A stretch of DNA of 7,350 nucleotides from Desulfuromusa sp. (GCA_023145655.1 JAGLDI010000101.1:1-7350); one strand, 5' to 3'. Counted from the first letter of the stretch, positions 1-6,958 are shown. Made by a program: numbers and translations. The notes: a model not told the origin generated them from the sequence alone.

Positions 1-659
1 TAGGTGAAATCCCGCTTCATTTTTCCGTAGTTAAACACTTGAATCGGGTCGCCAGCCAAGATCGCCTTGGCAAATAAAAACATCGCCATATCGGGACGCC
101 CCCAGGGACCATAGACCGTAAAAAACCGTAAACCTGTCGTCGGCAGACGATAAAGATGGCTATAGGTATGGGCCATCAGTTCATTGGATTTCTTACTGGC
201 AGCATAGAGAGATAATGGATGGTCAATATTGTCGTGGACAGAAAACGGCATCGTTGTATTGGCGCCGTAAACCGATGAAGAAGAGGCATAGACAAGGTGC
301 TTGACATCGTTATGTCGGCAACCCTCGAGGATATTTATGAACCCCTGGATGTTGCTATCGATATAGGCATACGGGTTAATTAATGAATAACGGACCCCAG
401 CCTGAGCCGCCAGGTTGACAACTTTCTCAAACTTCTCTGCTGCGAATAACTCAGCAATCCCTTGCCGATCAGCCAGATCCAACTTGATAAAGCGAAACCC
501 GGCCTGTGCTTCCAATCTTTTCAGACGGGCCTGCTTCAGGCTGACATCATAATAATCGTTCAGATTGTCCAGACCAACAACTTCATCACCACGATTAAGA
601 AGATATTTTGCCAGATGGGAGCCAATAAATCCTGCGGCTCCAGTTACAAGTATTTTCAT
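1..659 (-). CDS. UDP-glucuronate 4-epimerase-type NAD-dependent sugar epimerase (3' end cut by window)
   Basis: Extended short-chain dehydrogenase/reductase that would interconvert nucleotide sugars in the cytoplasm, most likely UDP-glucuronate and UDP-galacturonate. The first 219 residues are visible; the family is usually about 330-340 residues, so roughly the last third lies outside. The NAD-binding glycine motif TGAAGFIG starts at residue 6, followed by the LDNLNDYYD segment typical of the UDP-glucuronate epimerase subgroup near residue 31. A serine run at 127-130 supplies the catalytic Ser/Thr, and YAASK gives catalytic Tyr153 and Lys157. [14 protein letters not shown] (about 180-193) is also family-typical. 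The ATG at 659 has an AGGG Shine-Dalgarno at 666-669. A 261-base gap with a terminator-like hairpin separates it from the glycosyltransferases upstream, so it may be a separate transcription unit. Substrate is inferred from subgroup resemblance; UDP-glucose 4-epimerase or a dehydratase is less likely. Confidence 0.93.
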   Translation of the reverse strand, partial: MKILVTGAAGFIGSHLAKYLLNRGDEVVGLDNLNDYYDVSLKQARLKRLEAQAGFRFIKLDLADRQGIAELFAAEKFEKVVNLAAQAGVRYSLINPYAYIDSNIQGFINILEGCRHNDVKHLVYASSSSVYGANTTMPFSVHDNIDHPLSLYAASKKSNELMAHTYSHLYRLPTTGLRFFTVYGPWGRPDMAMFLFAKAILAGDPIQVFNYGKMKRDFT

Positions 660-693
660 AGTTTTCCCTATTCATTGATACACATATGACTGC

Positions 694-731
694 AAAAAGT
701 AGCTAACGGGAGACAACTCTCCCTCTTAGTT
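694..731 (-). terminator. Probable rho-independent terminator of the glycosyltransferase operon
   Basis: Read on the minus strand, a 6-bp perfect stem GGGAGA / TCTCCC (708-713 with 718-723) encloses the tetraloop GTTG. It is extended by CTAA / TTAG after a small internal loop. The 3' arm is followed within a few bases by TTTTT (694-698). Shape and orientation fit an intrinsic terminator about 190 bases beyond the last glycosyltransferase. The T-run is short and the hairpin sits only about 35 bases before the epimerase start, so it could instead be an attenuator in the epimerase leader. Confidence 0.55.
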
Positions 732-873
732 ATCATACCTGCAAAAGCAGGCAGAGAAAACGGTTTCTTCCACCCTGTGCAAAGGCTACAACACTACAAA
801 TTTCCTGATTGATACATCACAATCGGGAAGTAACATTCTCTAAACTTAGTGAGAGAGTTCCTTCTTAGCTATC
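720..873. repeat. Imperfect 15-base direct repeat (720-734 and 859-873)
   Basis: On the plus strand tccctcttagttatc (720-734) and tccttcttagctatc (859-873) agree at 13 of 15 positions, 139 bases apart. The first copy contributes the 3' arm of the terminator-like hairpin. It could be a regulator-binding pair, a relic of local duplication, or chance. Confidence 0.3.
770..789 (-). repeat. Short copy of the yrbL-like gene's 5' coding end
   Basis: On the minus strand GTAGCC-TTTGCACAGGGTGG matches GAAGCCATTTGCACAGGGTGG in the yrbL-like gene (3705-3725), with 19 identical positions, one mismatch and one gap. The core is a 14-base exact match. Translated, the copy reads AFAQGG, then RNRFLC, then a stop at 733-735. 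The real protein has PFAQGGNRLC at residues 10-19. This may be the remnant of a second yrbL-like gene decayed in the gap; chance cannot be excluded for so short a match. Confidence 0.3.
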
Positions 874-920
874 CTGTTTTTTTTCAATGGAAAAGTCATC
901 CCCATCTCACAGGTTAAAAA

Positions 921-1976
921 TCAGAAACCAAGAATTGTCCGATAAACCTCTTCGTATTGAGAAACGATCACTTGTTGACTAAATTGCTCCCGATACAGTT
1001 TATCGCCATTTTCCGTTAAACGCTCCATCAAAGATCTATCGTACAGCAACGACTGAATGGCCAACGCCAGTGGATTAACCTCATCGACAGGAGTTAACAG
1101 TCCTGTTTCACCATCATCAATCAGCTCCCCTGGACCCTGTGAGTTGGTCGCAACAATTGGACAACCATGAGCCCAGGATTCCATAACTATCGACCCCAAC
1201 CCTTCATGCCGGGAAGGGCAGACAAACAGATCAGCGGTTTTCATCAGAGAAGTCACATCGTCTCGCCAACCGAGAAAGCGGACTCGTTCGTTCAATCCAA
1301 GATCGGCACAGAGTTGCTTGAGTGCTTTTTCCTCAGGACCGGAACCGGCCAGCCACAGGATCGTATCCGGAATCAATTTGAGTGCCTGCAATAAAACATC
1401 AAATCCCTTATTGACATGCAAACGACCCGCCGCGAGAATCAATGGCTGACTAGGTGGAGTCGCAAAACTGTCACGCGGGAGAGGATCGACAGCTGTTTCA
1501 TCGGCAAAGTTAGGGATATGAAAAACTTTCTCGGAAGGCATACCACCGCGAATCAGATGATCACAGATACCTTTTGAAATACCGACCCAGAAATCAGCGT
1601 GACGATAATATTTAAGATCGTAATAATGGCCGAGTCGACAAATCAGCTTATAGCGGCCAGAAGGGGTTGATAGGCTGGCACGGTTCATCCAGGTCATAAC
1701 AATATCAGGTTGGTACTCTTGTAAGGCTCGCAAATAACGCCGATGATCAATAAAGTGAAAAGTACTGCCGAAACGAAAACCCTGCACCGGAACATCTGCA
1801 GCACTAAGGGCATCAAGTCGATGCTGGTGGCTACGCAGAAACCCCTTCTGTTCAATTTCTCCGGAGTGCTGCAACCCGGCGACCAACCTCACGTAAAAAT
1901 TCTCAGCTCCCCCTTGTGCCGCCCCAGCAAGGACTTGCGCGACCCTTATTTTTTTATTTTGCGAAGCCGAATTCAT
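921..1976 (-). CDS. GT4-family (glycosyltransferase group 1) LPS sugar transferase
   Basis: Predicted cytoplasmic, membrane-associated GT-B transferase of 351 residues that would move a sugar from a nucleotide donor onto the growing LPS core. The N-terminal acceptor half has the GGAEN signature at 22-26. The C-terminal donor half carries AGRLHVNKG (183-191), where Arg185 and Lys190 would contact donor phosphates, and the retaining EX7E motif Glu258-Glu266 in HEGLGSIVME. It ends with the usual C-terminal helix returning to the first domain. ATG at 1976 lies three bases after the previous gene's stop, with GGGA about 8 bases upstream. It is the last gene before the terminator. It is a paralogue of its upstream neighbour, sharing TWxNRAS and the YDxKxYR stretch near residues 119-125. 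Donor, acceptor and linkage cannot be told. Confidence 0.93.
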   Translation of the reverse strand: MNSASQNKKIRVAQVLAGAAQGGAENFYVRLVAGLQHSGEIEQKGFLRSHQHRLDALSAADVPVQGFRFGSTFHFIDHRRYLRALQEYQPDIVMTWMNRASLSTPSGRYKLICRLGHYYDLKYYRHADFWVGISKGICDHLIRGGMPSEKVFHIPNFADETAVDPLPRDSFATPPSQPLILAAGRLHVNKGFDVLLQALKLIPDTILWLAGSGPEEKALKQLCADLGLNERVRFLGWRDDVTSLMKTADLFVCPSRHEGLGSIVMESWAHGCPIVATNSQGPGELIDDGETGLLTPVDEVNPLALAIQSLLYDRSLMERLTENGDKLYREQFSQQVIVSQYEEVYRTILGF

Positions 1977-1979
1977 TTT

Positions 1980-3020
1980 TTATTCCCGTTTTTCTGCCAA
2001 TAATTTTTCAAATAACTGTTTGTACTGTTCAAGTATCACTTCCATGGAAAAACGTCTGCAGAATATTTCTCGACCATTTTTAACCAAAGTGGCAGCAAGA
2101 TCAGGGCTGGACAAAAGAAGATTGATCTTCTCGGCACACTGTGCAACATCATCAATTTTAAACAACAGACCATCTTTATTGTCAGAAATCAACCAAGAGG
2201 GCCCTTCGCTTGCAGCAGCAATAATCGGAGTATCCATCGCCCATGCTTCAAGGACAACATTGCCCAACGGTTCAACACGTGAAGGAAAAACACACAGATC
2301 CGCCACATTGAAAAGCTGTCGGACATCTTTACGCAAGCCGAGGAAATGAACTCGATCAGCCACACCAAAATCAATAGCCAGTTGCTTAAGCTCTCCCTCC
2401 AGCACTCCACTTCCTGCAATCAACAGGGTCGTATCGGAAACCAGAGAAAGGGCCTTGATCAAGACATCCTGAGCTTTTTTGGGGTGTAGGCGCCCGAGAG
2501 TCAATAGAACTTTATGATCCTTCGGAAATATTGGCAACGGCTCATCAACCTCAAGAGCAGGGGGAAGTTCTCCAAAGTTTGAGATCATGCTGATCTGTGA
2601 TTCCGGCCAGCCCTGGTCAGTGACATACTTGACCAGATCTGGGGCATTGACAAACAAATGATCGCACTTACGATAATTCTTAATATCATAGTGACCCCCT
2701 ATCCGCCCGACAACAACGGCAGAGGTAGGTGGACATTTCCGTGACGCCCGGTTAGCCCAGGTAACGATCAGATCGGGGTTAAACTCGGTCACCTCTTTTT
2801 TAAACTGATACTTATAAAACAGAGCCTTACTGAAAAAACCCATTGGTAGAGTTCTAAAGTCAACACCGGCAGATTGCAGACGCTGCTCACGTGATGGTAG
2901 CGATTCAATAATCAAACGTTGCGTAATCGTTTGATCCTGTGCAAATGCAGATGCCACTTTTTCAAAATAGGTTTCAGCTCCAGCCTCTGCTTGTGAAACA
3001 AGAACCTGCATCAATCTCAT
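1980..3020 (-). CDS. GT4-family LPS sugar transferase, tandem paralogue of the next gene
   Basis: GT-B fold retaining transferase of 346 residues, cytoplasmic, probably adding a core or O-chain sugar. The donor-binding half has LGRLHPKKAQD (175-185), with Arg177 and Lys181/182, and the EX7E motif Glu250-Glu258 in VEPLGNVVLE. The N-terminal glycine motif is degenerate: AEAGAETYFE (11-20) instead of the usual GGAE. TWANRAS (87-93) and GRIGGHYDIKNYRKCD (105-120) match corresponding parts of the downstream gene, so the pair most likely arose by duplication. ATG at 3020 overlaps the upstream stop as ATGA, and AGAGG lies five bases before it, so translation is probably coupled to the yrbL-like gene. 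No membrane segment or signal peptide is visible. Substrate unknown. Confidence 0.93.
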   Translation of the reverse strand: MRLMQVLVSQAEAGAETYFEKVASAFAQDQTITQRLIIESLPSREQRLQSAGVDFRTLPMGFFSKALFYKYQFKKEVTEFNPDLIVTWANRASRKCPPTSAVVVGRIGGHYDIKNYRKCDHLFVNAPDLVKYVTDQGWPESQISMISNFGELPPALEVDEPLPIFPKDHKVLLTLGRLHPKKAQDVLIKALSLVSDTTLLIAGSGVLEGELKQLAIDFGVADRVHFLGLRKDVRQLFNVADLCVFPSRVEPLGNVVLEAWAMDTPIIAAASEGPSWLISDNKDGLLFKIDDVAQCAEKINLLLSSPDLAATLVKNGREIFCRRFSMEVILEQYKQLFEKLLAEKRE

Positions 3021-3748
3021 ATTAACCTCTCATCTTTATCAGATTTCGTCATTATGTTTTCAATCGAATCATCTCGGTGCAGCAACACTCCAACCTGACT
3101 GGGCTGTTTACCTGCAGCACAGTTACTGACAAACTCAGCCAGACGGGTTTCAAACCGCTGCAGCCGGGTGTCAATTCGCCTGATCTGGTATTTCTGGGGC
3201 AACCAGCGAAACGGAATCAAGGTGGGATCACCCAGACCATCAATGACAACCAGTCGAGAAATCGCCCCCTGAGGATCCCGCTGGACAACAATATTATGGG
3301 TCAACAGATCGCGGGAAGGAACTTTTTGCGCCCGCCAGAACGTTGTCAACTCATTTATAGCCTGACGACATTGTTCCGTGTAGCCAACCTCCCAAAGATA
3401 TTGCTTGAGTGATAGAGAAATCAATCCATCAGCATCACGGATCAACTCAGTTTCCAAACCCGGGCCAAAATCAGTATCAACAAAACCAAAACAGAGGTAG
3501 ACATGATCAAATATTGAGTCACCAATCCAGCACTGCAACTGCTGAATCGTCTGGTACTCCTCGCGGTTATCATCAAAGGATGAGAGTGGTCTGAGTTTTT
3601 TCGGGAAACCTTTTTTACGGCGACAATCGGCTAGAGTAAAATCGGGGCGACGAACTTTGATACACCGATCCGGATTATCAGGATGGACAAAACAGAGGCG
3701 ATTACCACCCTGTGCAAATGGCTTCACCTCTTTCAACAGCAGAGTCAT
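3017..3748 (-). CDS. YrbL-family protein, kinase-like fold; candidate LPS core sugar kinase
   Basis: Protein of 243 residues belonging to the PhoP-regulated YrbL family. FAQGGNRLCFVHPDNPDRCIKV (start 11, end 32) parallels the N-terminal GTGRHRKCYAHP and RCIKI stretch of E. coli YrbL. TDFGPGLETELI (92-103) and VVIDGLGDPTLIPF (167-180) also line up with it. A protein-kinase-like layout is readable: a glycine-rich turn at 13-15, a beta-3-type Lys31, a catalytic-loop-like RDLLTHN (Asp147 to Asn152), and Asp170 in the DFG-like position. Related folds (WaaP, InaA, Kdo kinase) phosphorylate LPS core sugars. The gene sits between glycosyltransferases with ATGA overlaps at both ends, so a core heptose or Kdo kinase role is a reasonable inference. 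The molecular function of YrbL itself is, as far as I know, not established. No PhoP box was identified. Confidence 0.9.
   Translation of the reverse strand: MTLLLKEVKPFAQGGNRLCFVHPDNPDRCIKVRRPDFTLADCRRKKGFPKKLRPLSSFDDNREEYQTIQQLQCWIGDSIFDHVYLCFGFVDTDFGPGLETELIRDADGLISLSLKQYLWEVGYTEQCRQAINELTTFWRAQKVPSRDLLTHNIVVQRDPQGAISRLVVIDGLGDPTLIPFRWLPQKYQIRRIDTRLQRFETRLAEFVSNCAAGKQPSQVGVLLHRDDSIENIMTKSDKDERLI
3705..3725 (-). repeat. Source copy of the short repeat found at 770-789
   Basis: Codons for KPFAQGG near the start of the yrbL-like protein. The same sequence with one mismatch and one missing base recurs in the non-coding gap downstream of the operon. Confidence 0.3.
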
Positions 3749-4785
3749 TTAAGGGTGCCATTCAAATTAATATCCTGAGCCCAGACATAATCGTGGCTGA
3801 ATGGTATCTGCAAAGAGGCTTCAAGAATATATTGGGCATAAAGGGTATTATTGATTTCAATATGGAAAAAATCGCGAGCTTGAGCCGCCCATTGCTTGCG
3901 TTTGTCATCATTATTATTGAAATCGCGAATTTTCACCAGCAAGTCATCCCAATCATCAAAGTAAACGACCGATTCATCCGGTAACATCTCATCAAAACGG
4001 GGGCTGCTATGGGTAAATTGCAAAATCCCGTTACCGGCAAGCTGAGCCATTCGGGCTGAGGAATACCAGTAATACCCTTCCTGCCGATTAAGATTCAACC
4101 CCATCGTTGTCTCACTCAAAGCACGATCATAATCACGACCCCAAACCGGTGCTTCACCAAAACTGCCGTAGGTTTTAAACGTCATCTCACCATCCAGCTT
4201 ATCCTTCAGTGATTTGACCATTTTCAGACGTTCAGTGTAGTCGTTGCTGTTACTGCAAAAAAGCAAATCAATCGACAAATCATCCCGAACAGCATTATTC
4301 AAATTTTCAACAGCCGGATCCACCGGGTTCGGCATATGATAAATACGCGCGCCGCTCTCCTCAAAAATTGACAATTCACGTCGCCCGGTCGAAACAAAAA
4401 TAGCATCGACCACCTGAGCCCGGTGTTTAATTTTTTCAATATTTTCAGGGACAAATAAAGGATCATTATTACAATGTACAATGATAACCCCGGGACGGAG
4501 TTGTTTGATTTCTTTCAATGTTTCATTGGTAATGATGTCGCAGTGCCCGGCGATGACCAGATCAGGATCAAAAGCCTTAACTGTCTCCAGCAACCGTCTG
4601 TTGGCTTTCCCTTTGCCCAGATCTCGCCAGCCAAATGGCGCTTCAAAAGCCGCAACATCCCGATCACTGAAAACCTGAACCAAGTGATTATTTTTGATCA
4701 GACCATGGGTCAGTTTCTGTGCCCAACTGACCCGGGTCTTGCCATAACGGCGCAATTGCTGATAGGCAATATGTAAAACTCTCAT
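3745..4785 (-). CDS. CgeB-like glycosyltransferase (Glyco_trans_1_2 family)
   Basis: Predicted GT-B glycosyltransferase of 346 residues. The C-terminal half fits the CgeB/Glyco_trans_1_2 pattern: GLNLNRQEG (229-237), then SARMAQLAGNGILQF (243-257), DEMLPDESVVYFDDWDDLL (265-283), in which a conserved Arg and the Gly-rich turn precede the YFDD box. The N-terminal half has GHCDIITNETL (80-90) and HCNNDP (104-109), likely nucleotide-sugar or acceptor loops. I chose ATG 4785 because AAAGG lies seven bases upstream and MRVLHIAYQ is a typical GT-B first strand. A longer reading starts at GTG 4830 with 15 extra residues, no ribosome site and no family-like content. The stop overlaps the yrbL-like start as ATGA. 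A 103-base gap precedes it, unlike the tight joins elsewhere. Related proteins act in glycan and spore-polysaccharide synthesis; the substrate here is unknown. Confidence 0.88.
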   Translation of the reverse strand: MRVLHIAYQQLRRYGKTRVSWAQKLTHGLIKNNHLVQVFSDRDVAAFEAPFGWRDLGKGKANRRLLETVKAFDPDLVIAGHCDIITNETLKEIKQLRPGVIIVHCNNDPLFVPENIEKIKHRAQVVDAIFVSTGRRELSIFEESGARIYHMPNPVDPAVENLNNAVRDDLSIDLLFCSNSNDYTERLKMVKSLKDKLDGEMTFKTYGSFGEAPVWGRDYDRALSETTMGLNLNRQEGYYWYSSARMAQLAGNGILQFTHSSPRFDEMLPDESVVYFDDWDDLLVKIRDFNNNDDKRKQWAAQARDFFHIEINNTLYAQYILEASLQIPFSHDYVWAQDINLNGTLK

Positions 4786-4888
4786 AAAACAACCTTTAGA
4801 GACATTATTGCAATGAACCGATCTGGTCACAATGGCTCAGAAAACCAGAATTTTCTACCCGCCGGTTTTAAAAACAATCCCGATCTGC
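4786..4888. other. 103-base intergenic gap inside the glycosyltransferase cluster
   Basis: No gene of its own. On the minus strand an 8-bp inverted repeat AAAACCGG / CTGGTTTT (4841-4848 with 4862-4869, one G-T pair, 13-base loop) ends in a T-rich arm. It is a weak terminator or attenuator candidate. A poor promoter-like pair, TTGTGA and TAATGT with a 19-base spacer, lies between this stem and the next start. Partial uncoupling of the downstream four genes is possible but unproven. Confidence 0.45.
4793..4797 (-). promoter_or_regulatory. Ribosome binding site deciding the CgeB-like start
   Basis: AAAGG on the minus strand, seven bases before ATG 4785. The alternative upstream GTG at 4830 has no purine-rich site at a suitable distance, so this site supports the shorter protein. 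Confidence 0.65.
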
Positions 4889-6019
4889 TTAATGACCGTT
4901 GATCCTAGGAACTTTCTGATAGGCATCCCACTCCTTTTGACACATTTTATCGATCGTATAGTTTTCTGTAACCCATTGTCGCCCGACAGCTCCGACTTTA
5001 CTCAAATCGATATTTCCAGACAAGGCAGCTCTCAATTTATCCGCCAGATCAATTGCATCCCCACTGTTAAAGAGCCACCCGGTGTCCCCATCCCTGACCG
5101 TTTCCAGCGAGCCCCCATGCGCTGAAGCGATGATCGGTTTTGCCATCGCCTGTGCCTCAACGGCAACCCGACCAAAGGCTTCCGGTTCGGTGGAAGCAGA
5201 AACAACCAGGTCAGAGATTGCATAATAAGGGACGATATTTTCCTGAGCACCAGCAAATGTCACACGATCAGCGATCTCGAACTGCTGCACCACCCTTTTT
5301 AATTCTTTGATGTAGGCGTTTTTCTTATCACTTCCACCAATTAACAGCGCCTGCCAGGGAAGATCCTGGATCTGAGCCAGAGCCTCGAGAAAGAGGAGCT
5401 GCCCTTTCCAACGGGTGAGTCGCCCAGGGAGTGAAACAACAGCGACTCCGGAAGGGAGGTGCAGCTGTTGTTTCAGAGCTTGTTGCTGCTCGATATTGAT
5501 TAAATCAGGATCAAACAGCGCGGGATTAAAGCCCCGCGGGGCAACATCAATCAGATCTGCACTGCAGGAATAATTTTGTAGAATATGATTTTTTATAAAT
5601 TCACTGATAGCAATGACCCGGACCCCACGCACCATGACACTATTGTACCATTTTTTAACTCTGTTCTGAATCCGGTGGGTTCCATGGAACGTCGTCACCA
5701 TTTTCACCCCGGTCAGTTTTCCAGCAAAAAATGCTGCCCAAGCTGGAGCCCGGGAACGGGCATGCAACAAATCAATTTTCTCTCTGCTGATTATTTTTCG
5801 CAGCTGCCATGCTGAGTAAAGAATGGTCATCGGATTACGGCTGGCAAGGGGAAGTAAAAAATGTCTAGTGCCACCCTCTTCCAAGTCTTTAACCATCCGC
5901 CCCCCCTGAGAAGCAACAAAACTTTGCCCCCCTTGAGAAACGATAAAAGCTGCCATTTCGACGGTTCCCCGTTCTACCCCCCCCTGTTCCAAAGCTGCTG
6001 TGATTTGAAGAATTTTCAT
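4889..6019 (-). CDS. GT4-family LPS core glycosyltransferase
   Basis: Complete 376-residue GT-B retaining transferase. It starts MKILQITAALEQGGVERGTV, with the first Rossmann strand and the GGVER acceptor-side signature at 13-17. HARSRAPAW (86-94) is frequent in LPS-core GT4 enzymes. The donor half has PGRLTRWKGQ (198-207; Arg200 and Lys205 for donor phosphates) and EX7E, Glu280-Glu288, in PEAFGRVAVE; HGGSLETV (301-308) follows. Its ATG directly abuts the TAG stop of the ELM1-family gene (zero bases between), and its ribosome site is weak, so translation is probably coupled to that gene. It would use a nucleotide sugar at the cytoplasmic face; which one is unknown. It is not obviously a close paralogue of the two tandem GT4 genes further down: the TWxNRAS and YDxKxYR motifs are absent. 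Confidence 0.93.
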   Translation of the reverse strand: MKILQITAALEQGGVERGTVEMAAFIVSQGGQSFVASQGGRMVKDLEEGGTRHFLLPLASRNPMTILYSAWQLRKIISREKIDLLHARSRAPAWAAFFAGKLTGVKMVTTFHGTHRIQNRVKKWYNSVMVRGVRVIAISEFIKNHILQNYSCSADLIDVAPRGFNPALFDPDLINIEQQQALKQQLHLPSGVAVVSLPGRLTRWKGQLLFLEALAQIQDLPWQALLIGGSDKKNAYIKELKRVVQQFEIADRVTFAGAQENIVPYYAISDLVVSASTEPEAFGRVAVEAQAMAKPIIASAHGGSLETVRDGDTGWLFNSGDAIDLADKLRAALSGNIDLSKVGAVGRQWVTENYTIDKMCQKEWDAYQKVPRINGH

Positions 6020-6949
6020 CTAATCTGACTCAAATCTGTTAACAATCTGCTGGTTGAATAGATCGGCTAAAGATATTTTTTTGCGACAGTTTGCAGTTGA
6101 TCCATCAAACAGGTGCAGACACTTTTGTTCTGCCAGAATGGTGATCAATTTATTGATTTTACTTTCTTTCGGCAAGTTACTGGAAGGTGGCAAGACCTCG
6201 ATACAACCCCGACCAAAACTGACCGCCTCACTGACCATGGAACTTGAATCTGCTGTCAAAAAAATATACTCACTATGCTGCAAAAAATCAGGAATCGGAT
6301 TTATCGGCTCCTCTGAATAATACACTGCCCGTGAAAAACTGAACTGCCGCAGCATCTCTTCCACCCCCTGTGGGGTTCTGGGTGAGGTTGTCATCCACAC
6401 TTTGTGTTCCGGGAAGAGTGCCAATATCTGGGTTAATTGCTCTTGTAGAAGAGGAACATTCATCTGTAGATGACGACTGTCACCCCCGATTATCAACGCA
6501 ATGTAACGCTCACCTGAGCGTGGCTTTACCAATCCCTGCGGCTCAATATAGCTCAGATTGATTGGAATAGTGACAATATTGGCAAGTAATGGAGGATTAT
6601 CATGCTGCTGAGCAACGATCAGGTCAAAACTAAATCGATAACCTCTCGGCAACATAACCGCAACTGATCGGCAGCCCAAGCGCTGTGCCAGAGTCCGGTT
6701 TGCATAATAAGTTCCCGAACCGGTAGAGACAACTGTGCTATAATCACCAAACTGAAAATTGGTTGAAAATAGTTTATCAGAGTAGATTCCAACTCGGTCA
6801 AGGAGATAAGAAAGGGCCTTCCCCCAGCGTTTTTTAAAGCTGACCAAGCTCAAGTCATACTCAATCCCCAGATGCCGGGCGAAAGCAATCGACTGATTGA
6901 CATGGCCGGGTTTTCCGTCACTGAGGATCAGTAATCGGCTGGTTTTCAC
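6020..6949 (-). CDS. ELM1-family (mitochondrial fission ELM1-like) protein, likely GT-B-like transferase
   Basis: Protein of 309 residues matching the bacterial branch of the ELM1 family (Pfam Mito_fiss_Elm1). The hallmark SDGKPGHVNQS is at 10-20, followed by STGSGTYYANR (75-85), a conserved VMLPRGYRF (98-106), IIGGDSRH (153-160) opening the second domain, and LTADSSSMVSEAV (231-243) with the acidic/serine loop expected for nucleotide-sugar binding. Two Rossmann-like halves suggest a GT-B fold. The plant founder recruits a dynamin-like protein to mitochondria, but bacterial members usually sit with LPS genes, as here beside lpxK, so a glycosyltransferase or envelope role is more likely. Start is GTG 6949, nine bases after the YcaR-like stop, with only a weak GAG ribosome site; the stop abuts the next ATG. 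No enzymatic activity can be assigned from sequence. Confidence 0.9.
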   Translation of the reverse strand: MKTSRLLILSDGKPGHVNQSIAFARHLGIEYDLSLVSFKKRWGKALSYLLDRVGIYSDKLFSTNFQFGDYSTVVSTGSGTYYANRTLAQRLGCRSVAVMLPRGYRFSFDLIVAQQHDNPPLLANIVTIPINLSYIEPQGLVKPRSGERYIALIIGGDSRHLQMNVPLLQEQLTQILALFPEHKVWMTTSPRTPQGVEEMLRQFSFSRAVYYSEEPINPIPDFLQHSEYIFLTADSSSMVSEAVSFGRGCIEVLPPSSNLPKESKINKLITILAEQKCLHLFDGSTANCRKKISLADLFNQQIVNRFESD

Positions 6950-6958
6950 AGTAACATC

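Larger units (their letters stand above)
660..920. other. 261-base non-coding gap with several inverted repeats
   Basis: No convincing gene on either strand. It lies between the end of the glycosyltransferase operon and the epimerase start. It contains a hairpin plus T-run (listed as a terminator), a small perfect hairpin CCTGC-tttt-GCAGG at 738-751, and a 9-bp inverted repeat at 802-810/821-829 with one G-T pair. It also has an imperfect direct repeat (720-734 and 859-873, 13 of 15 bases equal) and a short copy of the yrbL-like gene's 5' end at 770-789. No good sigma-70 promoter for the epimerase was found. TATGAT on the minus strand at about 733-738 is a possible -10 box but lacks a clear -35. 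Confidence 0.7.

Noticed and set aside
738..751. CCTGC-tttt-GCAGG hairpin as a second terminator
   Set aside because: No T-run follows on either strand and the stem is only five pairs.
802..829. Nine-pair inverted repeat as terminator or operator
   Set aside because: No T-run follows; on the minus-strand RNA one pair becomes an A-C mismatch; no known operator resembles it.
660..920. JUMPStart/ops element of RfaH-controlled polysaccharide operons
   Set aside because: No GGCGGTAG-type core is present on either strand in this gap.
462..4776. Plus-strand open frames such as 462-689, 2020-2349, 3077-3412, 4474-4776 and 1167-1394
   Set aside because: They lie antisense to well-supported genes, have no family-like content and no consistent ribosome sites.
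4786..4830. GTG 4830 as start of the CgeB-like gene
   Set aside because: No ribosome site and the extra 15 residues are not family-like; ATG 4785 has AAAGG at good spacing.
4832..5125. Plus-strand open frame of 97 codons that starts in the intergenic gap
   Set aside because: Most of it runs antisense to the GT4 gene end, its composition is not protein-like, and nothing in it resembles a known family.
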